Source: Mauremys mutica (taxonomy: Eukaryota > Chordata > Testudines > Geoemydidae). From it: a DNA stretch of 64,000 nt. This document shows positions 1 to 14,431 of this stretch, one piece after another. Location: NCBI RefSeq assembly GCF_020497125.1, contig NC_059087.1:11937925-12001924 (forward strand). Reading direction: 5' to 3'. Below the pieces are notes generated by a model that made no database searches, was not told where the DNA came from, and was given only the letters and a program-made list of their open reading frames with translations. The position numbers were made by a program, and so were the translations under genes. Each line of letters opens with the position of its first letter. Position 1 is the first letter of the stretch.

Positions 1-3000
1 GTGCTCACCTTGGGAGAGAAAGGAATGCTCTGAAGAATCCTCGCTAAGGGGCCTGATCCAAAGACCACTGAAGTCAATAGTAGTATTTTCACTGACTTCA
101 ACGGACTTTTTATCAGGTCCTAATTGTATAGTGTTGAAACAAATGCTGGAGTAGCTTGTTGGCTGAGTGCAGGAGTAGAATATCGCTACTATAGCTATTA
201 ACAGAATTTCATCATTAATGGAACCAGAATATCTCTCTGATGTAGTGAGGATAGCTCTCTGCCTGAAATCACCATACAATGAAAGATATTACAAACTTGA
301 TACAGTTGAAAGATTTGGGATTGTTTTAAACTTAATCAAAAGGCTGACGCCCTCTGTATTAGCACTTTCAGAAAGTTTTTTCTGAGGCACTGGTCTTTAT
401 TTCTGTTCATAAATATTTTAAAAGTATATGTGCTTTTCAAATGCTATTTCATGTCCCGTTCCTAGAGAATGACCTCTACTATTCTATGTTAGACTTGGAT
501 ATTATTTTTACAGAAAAAGAGATCTCTTTAATCAGCTTGAAAAACATTGTGAACGGAAACTGCTCTTATTTAAAAGTTTAACTTTACTTTCATCAATTTA
601 TAATCAGAGTCCTTCTGCTATGTTTGATTCCTGACAAACAAGGATAAAAGTCTTGTACCCCCATTGCTAATGAGATGATAAAACAGCAGGGATCAAGTTT
701 TTAATTACTACAGGCTATGCACTGGAGAGGTACCAATGATATTTTCTATTGCATGTCTAAGTTGTAACTTCAGGCTTATGACAGTCATGCTGTGTTCCTC
801 TGCCTTTGATGATCACTCATCTTTGTCTCCTGAGAACATACAAAAATTTCTGAGCTCGGATCCTGGGGGGCTTGCAATTATTGCTGTAACCTGGCACAGG
901 TTCCACAGTAGTATCATCATTGCTCAGTGAGGATCCCATGTCTTAATGCTGCCCATTATACTGAAAGGAGAATAGAATGTTTAAAACATCTACGAACTTT
1001 CTTGCTTAGACAATATGGGCTCTCAATCTAGCAGCATGGGATGCCCATTGATAATTAGATATTTAATTAGACTGAGAATCTTTTAGTATTAAATTTCACA
1101 TTTTTCCAGTAGGTACACAATCTATAATATACGTACATATAAAGAATGAGGTCTGTGGACATGCAGACACATGCAATTTTTTGGCACTAAAAGACATAGG
1201 ACTTGGAAAGTTGACAATATGAGCATGTTGCATTGAAAGGGTTGCCATTCCCCGTACATATTTATACAGCGTGGGGCGAAGTTTTTGTGTCTGTGAATAA
1301 AATGACTGTTGAGGTAAGAGATTGAAATTGGTGGTGTGCCAGTGATAAATAGCTCCGTTATTAGGAATGGGTAAATTGAATAATTAACCCCACTTCCTCC
1401 CCGCCTCAATAAAAATAACAAATCTCACCCACATTTGACAAACAGAATATTTTTAGCCACTATTCTTGCTATTCAAATATTTATTTGCCCTTTCACACCC
1501 CATCCCTGGCTCTCTTACACTAGTGTGAAGATTTCCTTTGGACCTGGTGTGACACAGCTGATTGAAGAACCACCATTTGAGTACACTAATGTAGACAAGG
1601 CCTAAGTGAGATCAAAATGAGGACTTCAATAGATTACATGGAAAAATACCTGTGAGGTATCCAAGTGGCTGGATCAGTCTGCCTCCTACTATAAAAACTG
1701 TGGGAAGGGTTAAAGGAGGGGGAAGATTCTGTGGGGTTCAGCTCAATGTTCCTACCAGTTTTCCATCTGGAGGCATGTTTTGTCCATATCATGGAACAGG
1801 CTGTGAATGCCCACAAATTCTACAGCCTCAGAAATCAGCTAGACACCAGCTATATGGAGGCCCTTTGCCTCCAAAACCTGCTCTGTGCCCCTGACAGTCC
1901 TCCTTCCCCTGACAGTCCTCCTGCCCGTACGATTCCCTCATTCATGAGAAAGATCATACATCCCGAGACTGTTATTTTGTGGGTGGGTGTGCGTGCTCCA
2001 TCCAAAATGGGGCTGCCCATTCCCGGCTCCAGCCTGCTCATTGCCTAGTTACTCTCTGCAGGTAAATCCTAATCCCATAAAGATCCTTCTGTGAGGGGAA
2101 GGGGATGATACCACAGAGATGGCTGATATCTCCTTTCCATCTGGAAGAAGTGAATCTACATACAGAGTGTCCCCTCTTTTTGTGCATCCGGGGGAGATGA
2201 TTTGGACCTAGGAAAAGCTCCGAACTTTAAGGTGCACAATATTTTCTAATGGAGTGGTCCTAGCCCCAAAAGCATTAACAAAGAAGGTGCCATTCTGAGT
2301 GATTCAGTCTCACAATGCAGAGGCACAGTGAATGCTGCATGAGAACAAACTTTAACTAATATATTCATTTCAGCAGGGTTTGTGTATTCTAATCTGACTT
2401 TGATTCTCTAGAGATTTTATGTCAGATGAGCTCTAGGGAAATCAAGAGACCAGATGACCCACTTCTCTTCAGTTTGAGGATAAAAAACAACTTCTTTAGT
2501 AGACTCATCCAAATTGGCAGTAAATAATCATTCTTTTTTTTTTTTAAATATTTATGGGTAGTAACCCTAGATTCAAAAACTACTTCAAAAGTTTGGAAAC
2601 TCTTTTTAACAACCAAGCATGATTAATTAAGTTAGTTGTAGGATTCAAAAATAAATCATCATGGAAACTTCAAACTTGTTTTCCTTTAACATTGATGTGA
2701 CAGATCAAATATGTGAATGCTATAACTACTGTATTGACTAGAAACCTCATATAGTTTAAACACACCAATTTATTTTATAAATGCAAACTGTCCAAGAAAT
2801 AAGCTATTATTCTTTCGAGGAAATCAATGCCACTAAAAATTATACTGCTAATATCAATTCATACCAATGCGTAAACAGAATCAAGCCATTTAATATGCTA
2901 CATCATAGAACATTAAATGAAATTGACCATAAAATGTGTAATCTAAACTGCAGAAATCATTCCAGTTTTAATGACCTGCTCACTGAAATACGTTAAAAGA

Positions 3001-5405
3001 TTTAGCAAAACATGCACACAGACAGAATACATAATTCCAGGTACCAGCTTATTATATCATGAAAATAGTGTACAGATCCGATAACTTCAAGGACTATAAT
3101 TATTATAATTAGACTGTAACTAACATTTTCTTAATTTTTAATGAGTGTTGTTCTACCCACAGATTAAGTCTTGCTGAGGCTGAAGCAGCCAAAAGAATCT
3201 GGAATTAAAACGAACTCCAAAGCCATTTTAACATGTGAGAAGAAAGAGCATATTGTGCTGTAAGGTGTGAGATTCAGGCCCAGATCCTGTTCCATTTACT
3301 CACTCAGTGAGAACACACATGGGAGTAAGGCAAACAAGATTGGGCCTTTATTACAGAATTGTTAAAGTTAATGCTGTTAACAAGTTCCCATGCTTTATTA
3401 AGGACCAGTCTATACTAAATACATTTGTATCAGTGTAACTACATTGATGTCATTTTATTATTGCAGACCTCCAATGAAGATGCACTACACCAGTGTAAAC
3501 TCCAGTATCTTACAGGGGTTAGTCGCACTAGTGTAAATCCTACTTTGTGTTGATACAGCGCATCTACATTAGGAGTCTCAACCAATGTAATTACATTGAT
3601 ATAGTTACACCGTGCAAATTTCTCTCATCTAGGCAGGGCCTGAGATGAAATCTTACGTCAACGACAGATGATCATTTGGAGGACTCCTAAAATATTAGCA
3701 AACAAAGGACATGCATTCCCAATTCTCATTTCCAAACATACTGAAACAGTCCAATGCCCATTAAAGTTAATCAAAGATCTTCCATTGACATCTCTGGCCA
3801 TTGGCTTGGCTCTCATAGGAAACATATAACTCTAATGGCCAGATTTTCAAAAGAACTCAACTCTCATCATGCACCTGTGTGAAGTTTTATTCACGGGGAG
3901 CTGAACACCTTTGAAAATCTGTCCCTAACAGTATAGTTCTTACTTTTTAAAATTTCTGTGACAGGACTCTTGCAAGAAAAATCCTGAGGCTGCAGTAAGA
4001 CCAAATCTAACGTAACCATCCCAGACTTTGCACCTAGAGCCCAATCCTACTCCCATTGAAGTCTCTGGCAAAACTTCCACTGACTTCACTTGGCCCTTTA
4101 GGGCCTAATCCTGGAAGTCTGTATTTCTACAAGCCCATGTGCAGGCATCTAGTTCCCTGGACTCATGAGGAAGAGCTGCAAATCTAAGTAAGGGGTTGCA
4201 AGTGCCGGCCAGTTAGGATATGGTCTATTTCCCACTGAAGTCAGTGGGAGTTTTGTTGATGAGGCTCTTGGGTTGTTAGCCCTTTGGGATAGAGATGGGG
4301 ATCACATGCTCTCTCACGTTTAATAAGTTTGTATAGTATTCATGTCACATACAGTGGAGGTGAATGAGTGATATTTTAAGTTGACAGTGTCCCTTTTAAA
4401 TTGAGAGGTTTGCTAGCAGTTTGCAAAGGATGAATATCTCGCTTTCATGCGGTAATCTGCAAAAAAAAAAAAGTCATGTTACTTTCTTCCTGCATGTTAA
4501 GAAGCCATAATATTTATGAGTCATGCACAGTTGACATCTGTCACAAAAGGGCATCCTGCTGTGCCTCACTCCCTATAATAATTAGCTGTAGTTTTGTAGG
4601 TCTGTGGTAATAGTTATGATTCTGGTTGCCAGCTGACATAACTAGTAATGAAAAGACCAGTCCTACATCCCTTATATTTAGCAAACTCCCTTCAAAGTTC
4701 GCATAGGGATTGCAATATCAGGCTCAGAGTTCTATATGGGTGGGTATAACAACCTATAAAACTATGTTAATGCAATGTTTAATGTATATATTTAATCAGA
4801 AGAAAGTCCCGTTCATACAGAAGTTATGGGGGTCAGATCCTCCACCCTCATTTGGCTGCATTGCATTGTTCTGGTGGCACAAAGTAGCCGTAAAACTGGT
4901 TTAACTGCCTATTTGAGGATTCCCCTGCAAAGAGGAATCCCCACCTGATATAGGGCTGCTGTAGCACCTCCTCCTATTTCCCTCCCCTCCCAGTCACTGT
5001 GGAGCATGGTCAAGGAAAAGGCAACTGGACATACCCTACTGGATATGTCCTAATAAGCTCCAGCAGCCAGAATTGCTCCTTTGGGCAGTGAGCAGCCACC
5101 ATTCAGCATAATTTAAAAGCCTTTTGCAAGTCTAATCAAAATGGCAGCTGCAATGCCTTTGCACTATTGGGAACATTTTTGTATGTGGGCATAAGGGCTC
5201 CCATTCATCCCTGAATTTGTGCTGATCTCAGCGCAAAGAGCAGAGGAGAGCAGTATGCCTCCAGTCTCTGTGAAGAAGGCACACATTTTATTCCCCAGAA
5301 TAACTAGCCATTAAAGTACTGTAATAAAGCAAAACTCAGTGGTGTTTCATAGAACCAGGTTTTTTTTGCCATTATCATATTTGTTGCATAGTGTAGTTGA
5401 ACAAC
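1..5405. other. Intergenic, AT-rich, no gene recognised
   Basis: No conserved reading frame or RNA gene recognised. It holds poly-T at 2525-2535, poly-A near 4460, and short pieces of sauropsid MITE-like repeats: 50-120, 3395-3660 (a loose inverted repeat with CAGTGTAACTACATTGAT-type arms) and 4025-4120. The remainder looks like old unique sequence. Confidence 0.6.
3837..3926. repeat. Small palindromic MITE (GGCCAGATTTTCAAA family)
   Basis: It starts GGCCAGATTTTCAAAAG and ends CTTTGAAAATCTGTCCC, an imperfect terminal inverted repeat around about 60 bp. Relatives with the same termini are at 21090-21295 and near 45.6 kb. Superfamily not determined. Confidence 0.55.
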
Positions 5406-5407
5406 TA

Positions 5408-5749
5408 CAGTAGAACCTCAGAGTTATGAACTCCTCAGGAATGGAGGTTGTTCATAACTTGGAAATGTTCGTAACGCTGAACAAAACATTATGGTTGTTG
5501 TTTCAAAAGTTTGTGACTGAACGTTGACTTAATACAGCTTTGAAACTTTACTATGTAGAAGAAAAATGCTGCTTTCCCTTTATTTTTTTAGTAGTTTACA
5601 TTTAACACAGTACTGTACTGTATTTGCTTTTTTCTCCTCTCTCTCTCTGCTGCTGTTGCTGCCTGATTGTGTATTTCCAATTTCAAATGTGGTCTGTGGT
5701 TGACCGGTCAGTTTGTAACTCCGGTGTTCGTAACTCTGAGGTTCTACTG
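5408..5749. mobile_element. Tigger-type (Tc1/mariner) MITE, 342 bp, TA duplication
   Basis: The ends are CAGTAGAACCTCAGAGTTA and TAACTCTGAGGTTCTACTG, near-perfect inverted repeats of about 19 bp, flanked by TA on both sides. This is the hallmark of Tc1/mariner elements, and CAG termini suggest the Tigger branch. A CTG/CT-rich stretch lies near 5637-5662. A shorter relative is at 52006-52247. No transposase. Confidence 0.85.
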
Positions 5750-5751
5750 TA

Positions 5752-8700
5752 ATCAAAACACATTGGTGTTTTCTTGGTGAGATGGTAGCTGTGGATCTCA
5801 AGGAAAGGCTTGGTAAGAGTTGGTTGGCTTCTTTCTTTTCTTCCAGAAAGACAAGCTAGCTAGTCCCTGAGCCATAACAAGGCAAAAATAGCACATTTGA
5901 AACTACTTATTTTAAGAGTAAATTTAGCAAATGTGGAATGATTAAGGGCCCAAACCGCCAGTCCTTACTCTGGAAAAAAAACCCTCTCATTGACATGAGT
6001 GCAACAAGAAACTAAGGAAAACTGATATTTAGAAAGAGAATTTCTTTTCCATAGTGCATCACTGGAAACTGATGATGTATATGAAATAGTGAGCGGATGG
6101 GAAAAATCACAAAAAGCCAATATGCATAAATATTATGGCCTAAATTGCAGTCACAGATTGACCCTGGTGATGAAGTTAATTCCCACTAGATAATTGTTTG
6201 AATAGGAAACTGCCAGAGAGAAAGAAAGAAGGAATACAGAACAATAACTACAAAAAGATATTTTCTGCTTTCTAAAACAGGCTAATTATTCACCACTCAT
6301 TTTGTTAAATAAGGAAGTTCTAGTGTTGGCTATATGCAAGGTACTTAACCCACTGAGACTGAGTTTTTTCTATTATTTGTGCCCAGGAGACTTATATGTA
6401 ACCATATGATTTCCCCCCCTGCTATGTTAAAAATGCATTTATATTTTTTCAAGCACACCCCGATTAAGGAGGGCACATCTGTTTTAAGTCCGTCTTTATG
6501 AAAATGACTGAGCTTCCTTGGAAAGCTTATCTTTTAATTTCAAAATTCTTTGTAGCAATAACTTAGATAATAACCAACCATATTTCTGTCTTCTTTAAAA
6601 AGAGAGAGAGAGAGAACCATTTTGAGCTTTGAACTCCCCCTCCCTCCCCTCTTCGCAGCCCCTTTGAAAGAGCCCCCCTCATTTGCGTTTAAAATGGATG
6701 TTTCATACTGGTTGATTAGTGTTAGTATGGGATACCAGCCGCTCGGAGCCCAAGGCTCAGCTTGAGATCTGCAGATTATTCATCAACTTCCCCAGCAGGG
6801 GGGACCGTTTCTCAGTTTCACTGCACAGCAGCAAAGTGTTCAGCTTTGCTTTTTAAGATTTTTTTTCCTCCCTTTTCACAAACTTTTTTCCTTCTTCCCC
6901 CTGAAAGGGTTATGTGAGTGTACATAATGCCAGATCGCTTTTTAATACCAAACTCTCCCCCCCCCCTTCCTCCAACATTCTTGGTTTGCGTAACACATAA
7001 TGGATGGGCCATATTTACCATATGTCTGTCTGGTTACGACTATTGTTTAAGTCTAAGGTTGTTTAAATACGTGATCTGGGATTTGGAGAGGCACTTAATT
7101 TTAACACTATATTATGGTTATGTTACAGCATCTTCCTTTATTCTTAAAAAAAACCCAAAAAAACAAAAAAACACCTCAGACCTAACTATTACAAGTTAGA
7201 AGGATGTACAGAGTGAATCTTAGGCTGTCTGTTCTAGGCTTATTTAGCTAGTATCTCTCATTGTTGCTACCACCGTTTTGAGTTCCTACTTGGAACAGGT
7301 CTGTGTGACACTGTGGTTAAAACACCAGTAAACTTGTTTATATTAATAGTTCCACAACTGATAGAGCTGAACCAGTGGTAACTCTAGTAAGAAGGCAAGG
7401 CCCTTAGATACAGAGCTTCCAAGAACAATCTAAATAAACCCCTCTCTGGTACGTGTGTGTGTGTGTGTGTACATACTATATATATGAAAAATGTCACTTA
7501 ATAAAAGTCTTTTTTATGCCCAATCTACCTGTACTTCTTTCAGTGAGAGCTCTGTCTGGAGGATCAGGCCTTTATCATTATCTAACTATATGTAGATATG
7601 TGTAATATTCCATTATTATTTCCTTAAGAAATTTGCACATTTTCCTTGTCAGCATTTTTTTCTCCTGCACTTCCAGCTGCATATAGAAATTCATCCTTCC
7701 TTGAACATTATGACCAACCAGAATAAAATGACAACACGAAAGTGCATTATGATCAATGTGTTTATATGAGCAAAGGCAAGGTTGAAGAAGTGTGCCTTAT
7801 ATTTGGAATGAAAGGTGGTGAACTGTGCTGGGAAAGCATTATCTAAAGTTGTATCTGTTCTTAGAACCTGCGGGTAATGTAGTAACTTCCTAGTAACCCA
7901 ATTAGACTAGTAACAGAGGTGTTGGACTCCTGCTGTCAGGAGATGGGCATTTTCTAGCAAAGCCAGAATATTCAGTGATGGTGATGATGACTGGGGAGCT
8001 AGCAAGTCTGTGCATGCTACTAGAAATGGCAAGAGACATTTTGCAGATGGTGCTGCAGGGAGGGTCACAAATAAGACAATGTGCCTTGAAGGTTTCATGG
8101 AGGACCCTGTGATTTTATCAGGGTAATATCTGGCTAATTTCTCATGCTCAGTTCATGTAAATTGGTGCAGCTCTCTTTACTTTCATGGAGTTATGCTGAT
8201 TTACACCAACTGTGGATCTGGCCATATAACTGTTCTTTTGTCAGTCACTCTTCTAAAAGTTTCTCCAGACCTCTAGATAAGACTCTGAATAACGTGGCTA
8301 ATGTTTCAAATAGTTTATTTTCTCTGTCTCCTGTGTTGCAACTTAAAATAAATATGTCTTTTTTAAAATCTAATCTGTTGAAGTTCTGATTAGAGAAATC
8401 CTAAGTTTTCACTGTTCTTGAAGTGTGTGTTACTTACCCATCCACAATTCCAGAAATTAATAATGCAAAAAAGCTTCAACAAGAGGAACTGCTGCTCAGG
8501 CAGAGAGGATGGTGGGAATAAGAGCACTATCCCCACAGAAGTTGTCCTGGCTCAGCCTAAGGATACGATGAGGACATAGTCTAAGAGAACATTTAGATAC
8601 AGCAAGTAATGGAAATTGTTGCTTCACTGTTTCATTAGGGAAGATGGTAAGGTTTCTGGGGCAGGGACAGTGGTTTTGTTATGTGTTTGTACAGTGCCTA

Positions 8701-10735
8701 GCACAATGGGGACCTCATTCATGACTGGGCTCCTAAGTGCTACAATAGTATAATCACTAATAAGTTTGTTCTTCACCATTTCTTGGTTTCCTCCCATCTG
8801 AATTTTAGCTGTGCTATTCTTTCCCCTTTATTTGACAGTTGCTTCCTCTGACCAGATAGCTTGATGCATTGTATATCTTTTCTGATCAGTGCATTGCATG
8901 CCCGGTATTATGTTGTGTGTGCTGTACAAAAAGTACATTGAAGTAAGACAGTCAGGGTGTTATCTCCCTAAGATTCTCAAAGTAAAGAGACAGGTAATTT
9001 AGGAGGCTGCCACAGTGAGCAAAACTGCAAATAGGTAAATAAATACAAGAACTCAAAAAGCCTTGGAAGGTTGGAAAATAGGACAGGGAAACAGTAGGAT
9101 GGAGGTCTTAATGGGCCTGCAGTAATTCTGATCTCGGCTCCAATCCTTGGGTCTAGTCAAGCTGTGCTTAGATCTACCTTTACTCTCTCTGGATCCCAAG
9201 GACAGCATGAGTCCAAACTGGCCCTCAATATAAATTAGAGCAGAGTCAAGACTACTCTAACTTTTATGTTAGCTTGTAACAATCTATACTGGGGAAATCC
9301 TTAGCTATCCTATTAGGGCAGTTTTATAGCCCTTTTGCATGGCCAGACCAATCCCATGAGTAATATCAGGACCAGGATCTGGTACTAGTGTTCTACAGAC
9401 TGGGCCAGATTTTAACTCAGTGGAGTTCCTGCAGATTTGCACTGGTGTAACTGAGATCAGAATCTTTGCCACTGTGTTTGATATCACCACTTTCCCATTC
9501 TGGTCTGGTGGAAATTAAGCTATAAGGCAAAGACATGTATAATATAGTCAATCAAACTATGACTTGGGGATATTGTTCCCCTCCCCAAAGGCATAATAAA
9601 CACTACTAAACCACTGGTTTAATATATTAACCAAAACAGAATTCTCCAAAGCAGCTCTCTGTACATTTTCAAAAGAAGGGGTGCAAAATGGTGATGAGTT
9701 TGTTGCATATAGGTAGTTTTATACTTTTAGCCTCATTTAAAGTGAAATGTGTGGGATTCATTTAAATTCAGCTGCAAAAATTTGTTTGAAAAAAGAATTA
9801 AAAGCACCACTTGGTCTCTAGAGACTGTTCAAAATAAAAGGTAATAAATTAGCTGTTTATTGTTTTGCTTCAATTTACAACTGTGCTATAAATAGCTGAC
9901 GAGAAATGATGACAAATAAGCTATTGTAACCCTTTGGGAGTTTATTAGGTCATTTGTTAGAGTGTTGAATAGAGTCATTTGTTGCCCTCAGGTGTCTGAG
10001 AGCCTCTTTACCCTTGGGAAAGGAATTTAACAAAGGAGTGTATTTCAAAGAAGGCACTCTGTGTTTTCCACCCTTTTTCTGAAGTGTTTTCAAACACACT
10101 CCGAGATAAAAATTCTTAGAAGTGAGAAAAGGAGGTTTATATCAGACAACCCCTGAAGCAGCTGACAATCCCAGGGAGCCGAAGATAGGGTCAAATTCTA
10201 GATGCTTGAATCCCAAATACATTTTCACTATAGGAGGCCCTGATTTATTTTTGCCCACACCCACTGGGTCCAAACTTTGAAATGCACAATACAAAAGCTT
10301 TGGACTAATGTCCTACTTGCATTTTTTATTCTGCTGAAATGTGACATGTCTTAATTTTGTCTGCTTCCAAAAAAACAACGGGCAGGTCCTTTGTTGCAGA
10401 AGAATATTGCATCTGCCTTCATTCATATTTCTTCTCATTTTAATTAAGAGGCAGCATTTGTTTAGGCTATAATAAACTGGGTTGTTAGGAGATATCAGGA
10501 CAGCTATTGTATGGAATTTGTTAAACATAGATTTTTTATTTTTGTTTAACGCTAACTACTGCTATAATTATATAGGCAGAGCTAAGAAACAACAATAGGC
10601 TACATCACTCTTCCGGCAAAAAAAAAAAAAAGCATGAGAAGGGAACCAATGGGTGGTGAGGGGTGCAGGAAAATGCTGAAGTGAGTCTTGCACTGTTCTG
10701 TCTTTCTTCTTTACTTGCTTGACTAAGAAGAACAA
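5752..10735. other. Intergenic, no gene recognised
   Basis: Contents seen: GA repeat at about 6601-6614, GC-richer block 6640-6840 (see findings), C-run near 6957-6967, GT repeat 7453-7470, palindromic MITE-like segment about 8120-8225, and an old LINE 3' tail at 8640-8765. Nothing else supported. Confidence 0.55.
8640..8765 (+). repeat. Old LINE 3' tail (CR1/L3-like)
   Basis: It carries the recurrent motif GTTTGTACAGTGCCTAGCAC followed by AATGGGGACC, GGGCTCCTAAGTGCTA and a short ATA-rich tail. A diverged copy with GACAGCATCTAGCACAG is at 16195-16300. Classification to CR1/L3 is from memory of sauropsid repeats. Confidence 0.45.
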
Positions 10736-11010
10736 GTTTTAACTGGGTCTGTCTATCTAAAATACATAGACTGATAAATTCCAAGGCAAGAAGAGACCGC
10801 TGTGATTGTATAATACAGGCCATAGAACTTTCCCAAAATAATTCCTAGGGCATATCTTTTAGGGAAAAAACATCCAATTTGATTTTAAAATTGTCAGTGA
10901 TGGAGAATTCACCACAACTCTTGGTAAACGGTTCCACTAATTGCTTACCCTCATTGTTAAAAATGTATGTCTTCTGTTCAGTTTGAATTTGTCTAGCTTA
11001 CACAAAGAAA
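10736..11010 (-). mobile_element. CR1 LINE fragment, minus strand
   Basis: Runs of CR1 3'-end wording in reverse orientation, for example CAGTGATGGAGAATTCACCA and GGTAAACGGTTCCACTAATT, which recur in the CR1 copies at 24.6 kb and 55.1 kb. Truncated, no open frame. Confidence 0.65.
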
Positions 11011-11839
11011 AATCATTTTTAGCATCATCTACCTTACATCTACTTCACAGAGGTGGTATGAAGCTTAAGTAATTAATTCTAATTAATTAAGGTGCTCTGA
11101 GATCCCAGATGGAAGGAGCTGTGGAAGTTCAAAGTGTGGTGGTGATGACGATGAAATAACAATGGAGCCAAATTGGTTAGAAAAAATGTGAAGCATGGTA
11201 GCCCTAAATGTAACAGCAGTTGGTGGAGGCCTGCTGGTAAAACAAATATTTTACTCCTTGTTGGCTATTGCCAACAGGTTCTGAAGAACTTTATCTACCC
11301 TAAGAAAGATCCTTACCTACCTTTCATCGTTTCTGTTTTACATGGTGTTTAAAACTTCTTTGATCTGTTGCGTCTTTTGGTGAGCTTTCGCAAGTACAAG
11401 CAATAAAGACCACAGATTAAGAGTGACATGAAAACTGCTATGTTGTGGGAAGATGCCACAAAGACTGGAGTTCTGACCAGTCTTGTTTGTCATCTTCATT
11501 CTGGACAAGGGGGCAAACAGCATGTTAATGAGATTCACAGATTGCAGCTGGGAAGTTCTAGTGGATACAGAGAGAGATTAGAAACATGGGCAGAAAATAA
11601 CAAGAGGAAAATAACCTTGAAAATATGCAAATTAACACACCTGAGCAAATATAATGCAAGACATAGCTATTCAATGGGAGGGAGGAACTTGGAAACTAGT
11701 AACACCAGAAGGTTAATAGGTGAGATCAAAATATTCAGCACAATGTGGCAGCAAAAGAGGTCCACTGAATATTGGACTGTTTGTACCTTCACATCATGGA
11801 ACAATTTGCAGATAGTTCCTCCCTCTACTTACTTGGTGA

Positions 11840-11985
11840 GTCTTCCCCTGAAAGACTGCACTCATTTCTGGGCACCTAATAACCAGAAAGATATAGGCAA
11901 GCTAGACAGGTTTAATTAAAGAGCAATACAAATAATTGTGAGGTGGGAAGGATGGCTATTTTAGACCTACATGATGTATATGAGT
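11840..11985 (+). repeat. Degraded CR1/L3-like LINE fragment
   Basis: CATTTCTGGGCACCTAATAA followed by AGAAAGATATAGGCAAGCT resembles the widespread L3/CR1 segment TTCTGGGCACC plus AAGAAGGACATTGATAAGCT. A 163-codon open frame at 11428-11919 overlaps it and is most likely repeat-derived or chance. Confidence 0.45.
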
Positions 11986-13556
11986 GTGAGAGAGAATATG
12001 TGATGGTACGGTGTGATACTCTGGGTCAATCAGCATGAATAGGCATGCCTCATTAATCACAAGTGCTAAAGTCACAAGTTGGTCATGTTGCTCATTCCAA
12101 ATGAATGCTGATCCTTTATGCCATACCACATCATCTGGCACCATGTATGTGCCACATATCATACAGACAAGTTATGCTAGAAATGTTTTAGAGTGTTTGT
12201 ATTAGGACTCTTCACCTGGAAAGCCAGGTGGCTTAGTTACCATGAGTCCAACTGTGCAGGGCTCAGAGGGAACCATTAAAAACTCAGAATTACCTAAAAT
12301 ACATTTCCCATACCTAAAAAATGTCACTTATTTAAAAGCCTTTCAGCTTGGGACCTTCCAGGACTGGTTACAAGTGCTGGTTATCTCATTGGGAGTCTCA
12401 GGAATTTCCCCTTTCCAGTAACATAAAGGTCCTGTTCTTAATCCAGGACTGCATGTTGCCCAACACATGTCTGGGGCAGGTGTAATTTCTGTAAGGTGAT
12501 TTCACATGAAAAGGAAGGGAGCAATCTCGTGGTTGGTTCATTAAAAAAAAATAGCAACCACGTGAAGTTACTTAGATGTTTGTGCTGTTGGAAATAGTCT
12601 CGGGGTTAGAGGAGAAAGAATCAGTGGTCAGAGGCATGTGAGATGGCCAAAGGTGCATGATAAATTCATTAATGTGTGTGTGTGAGCCTGCCTCACCCAG
12701 TGCTTCCTGAGTGAGGACTAGACACAACTGCAATCTCTGTGCTCTCCTAGATGTAGGGCCTGCACCCTGCCAAGTGTCCCCAGAAGGGGCAGAGCCTTGT
12801 TTCTACCTCCTACTTTCCGTTGGCCAGCTGTGCAGGAGAACATAGACTGCACTTACTTCAATGCTCTCTAGTGCTGCTCCAGCCCTAATAGAACTCTGTG
12901 ATCTGATAGGCAGCTTAGAGGTAACTGGGTGTTTGAGGCTGAAAAAAAATCAATATAAAGCAAAACATTTGAAAAAAAACCCACCTCTTTCCATATTCTG
13001 GATGGGCTTTGTTTTCCTAGAACGAAATCTGAATTAGTGGGCATTTCTGGCATACATTTCTGGGAACCAATTATCATCTGTCTCTGCATATAGAACACAG
13101 CATAGAAAATAGCATAACACTGTCTGTTCTCACCTTGTGCTGGCACGCAGGGATTTGTTCACTTTGCCCACCCTTCATAGCTTGCTACAGATATTCCCAA
13201 ACAACCCCAGAACACTCCAATATGTTCATTGCATAATTGTTTTATCATTCGAAAGTGATGCTTGAGGAAGTTTCTAGCTACAAGAGATTAAAAGGGATAT
13301 TGGGCTCCACATCTGAGGTTATATAAGCAGGAGAAGGTATTAAGCCTACTCCCCCATTGACTTTAGTGCACAAATAGCCAAACACCTGATGTAGGTGATT
13401 TACATTAATATTTGTAGAGGGCCAACAGGAGCCTCATAGTTTTACAGACAATCAGTTGCACACTAGAAAATACAGAAACAGGCCATTTCCTGAAACTGGT
13501 TACCAGATTGAATGGACTGTTTATGTGTTTCAATTCCTATTGCCCTGTGCACCTAC

Positions 13557-13741
13557 AGGGAATGTCTATACTGCACTGGGGAGCAACTCCCCAGCCAGGG
13601 GGGTGAGAGTGGGATTGGCTTGAGAGCCCGAGCAACAACATCAAAGCCACATCTACACTGCTATTTTTAGCATGCTAGAGGGAGCATGCTGTATACCCAA
13701 GCTGAGAGGCTCGTTCCCAGATGCAGTGTAGACATATCCAC
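13557..13741. mobile_element. MITE, about 185 bp, GTCTAYACTGCA termini
   Basis: It begins GGGAATGTCTATACTGCA and ends TGCAGTGTAGACATATCC, an inverted repeat of about 18 bp. The GTCTACACT core is shared with the Harbinger-type elements in this window, so the same superfamily is likely. No clear target duplication. Confidence 0.65.
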
Positions 13742-14431
13742 AGTGTGTGCGCTGGTGACGGGTTAATCTCTCTTGGGCTGGTCATGATGTCTTCAGCTAA
13801 ATGAGTTTGGTGGTCAGAACTCACTTCTCATCAGAGCGCAGATCACAGCTCCCCATACTCGCCAGCTAATTGGCACCCTTGCTGATAATCCAGACAGAGA
13901 GACCAAAGACTGAGGAGGCATGGAAGCTGAACTAATGATGGTCCATCTAGATAAGGATGGACATATTAAGTTAGATCCTAAACTGAAATGGGCTCAGGAT
14001 TTGGCCCGCTGATGTGGCAGCATAGTAAGTTTGCACTTTAGTTCCTCAAACTGCTCATTCAGTCTAGAACACTGTCAATCCAGCCTCTTTTAGAAATACT
14101 AAATTCACACAATGAGCAATAAGATCTTTGTTAGAGGTAAGAAAGGACCTTCCAAAAGTTAATTACATGGGGAGCCTTAACATTGGTACTTATGTCCTTC
14201 CAATTTCAGCTATGGGCAAGCTAGACACAATTTACTCTGGTTCTGCACAAACTGTGTTTTTGCACTTACAATGTAAATTATTTATATCGAACATGCCGAA
14301 TCATGAACCTAAAGTTATGGAAATTGTTTTTCACATTAAAGGAAAGGAACCCATATCATTTTTAGCTTCTTACCTTAATATCCATAATTGATGTGGGAGT
14401 GGTGGAACAAATGCACTAAAATGCAAACTAT

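Noticed and set aside
11428..11919. 163-codon plus-strand frame
   Set aside because: No known domain; its end overlaps a CR1/L3-like LINE fragment.
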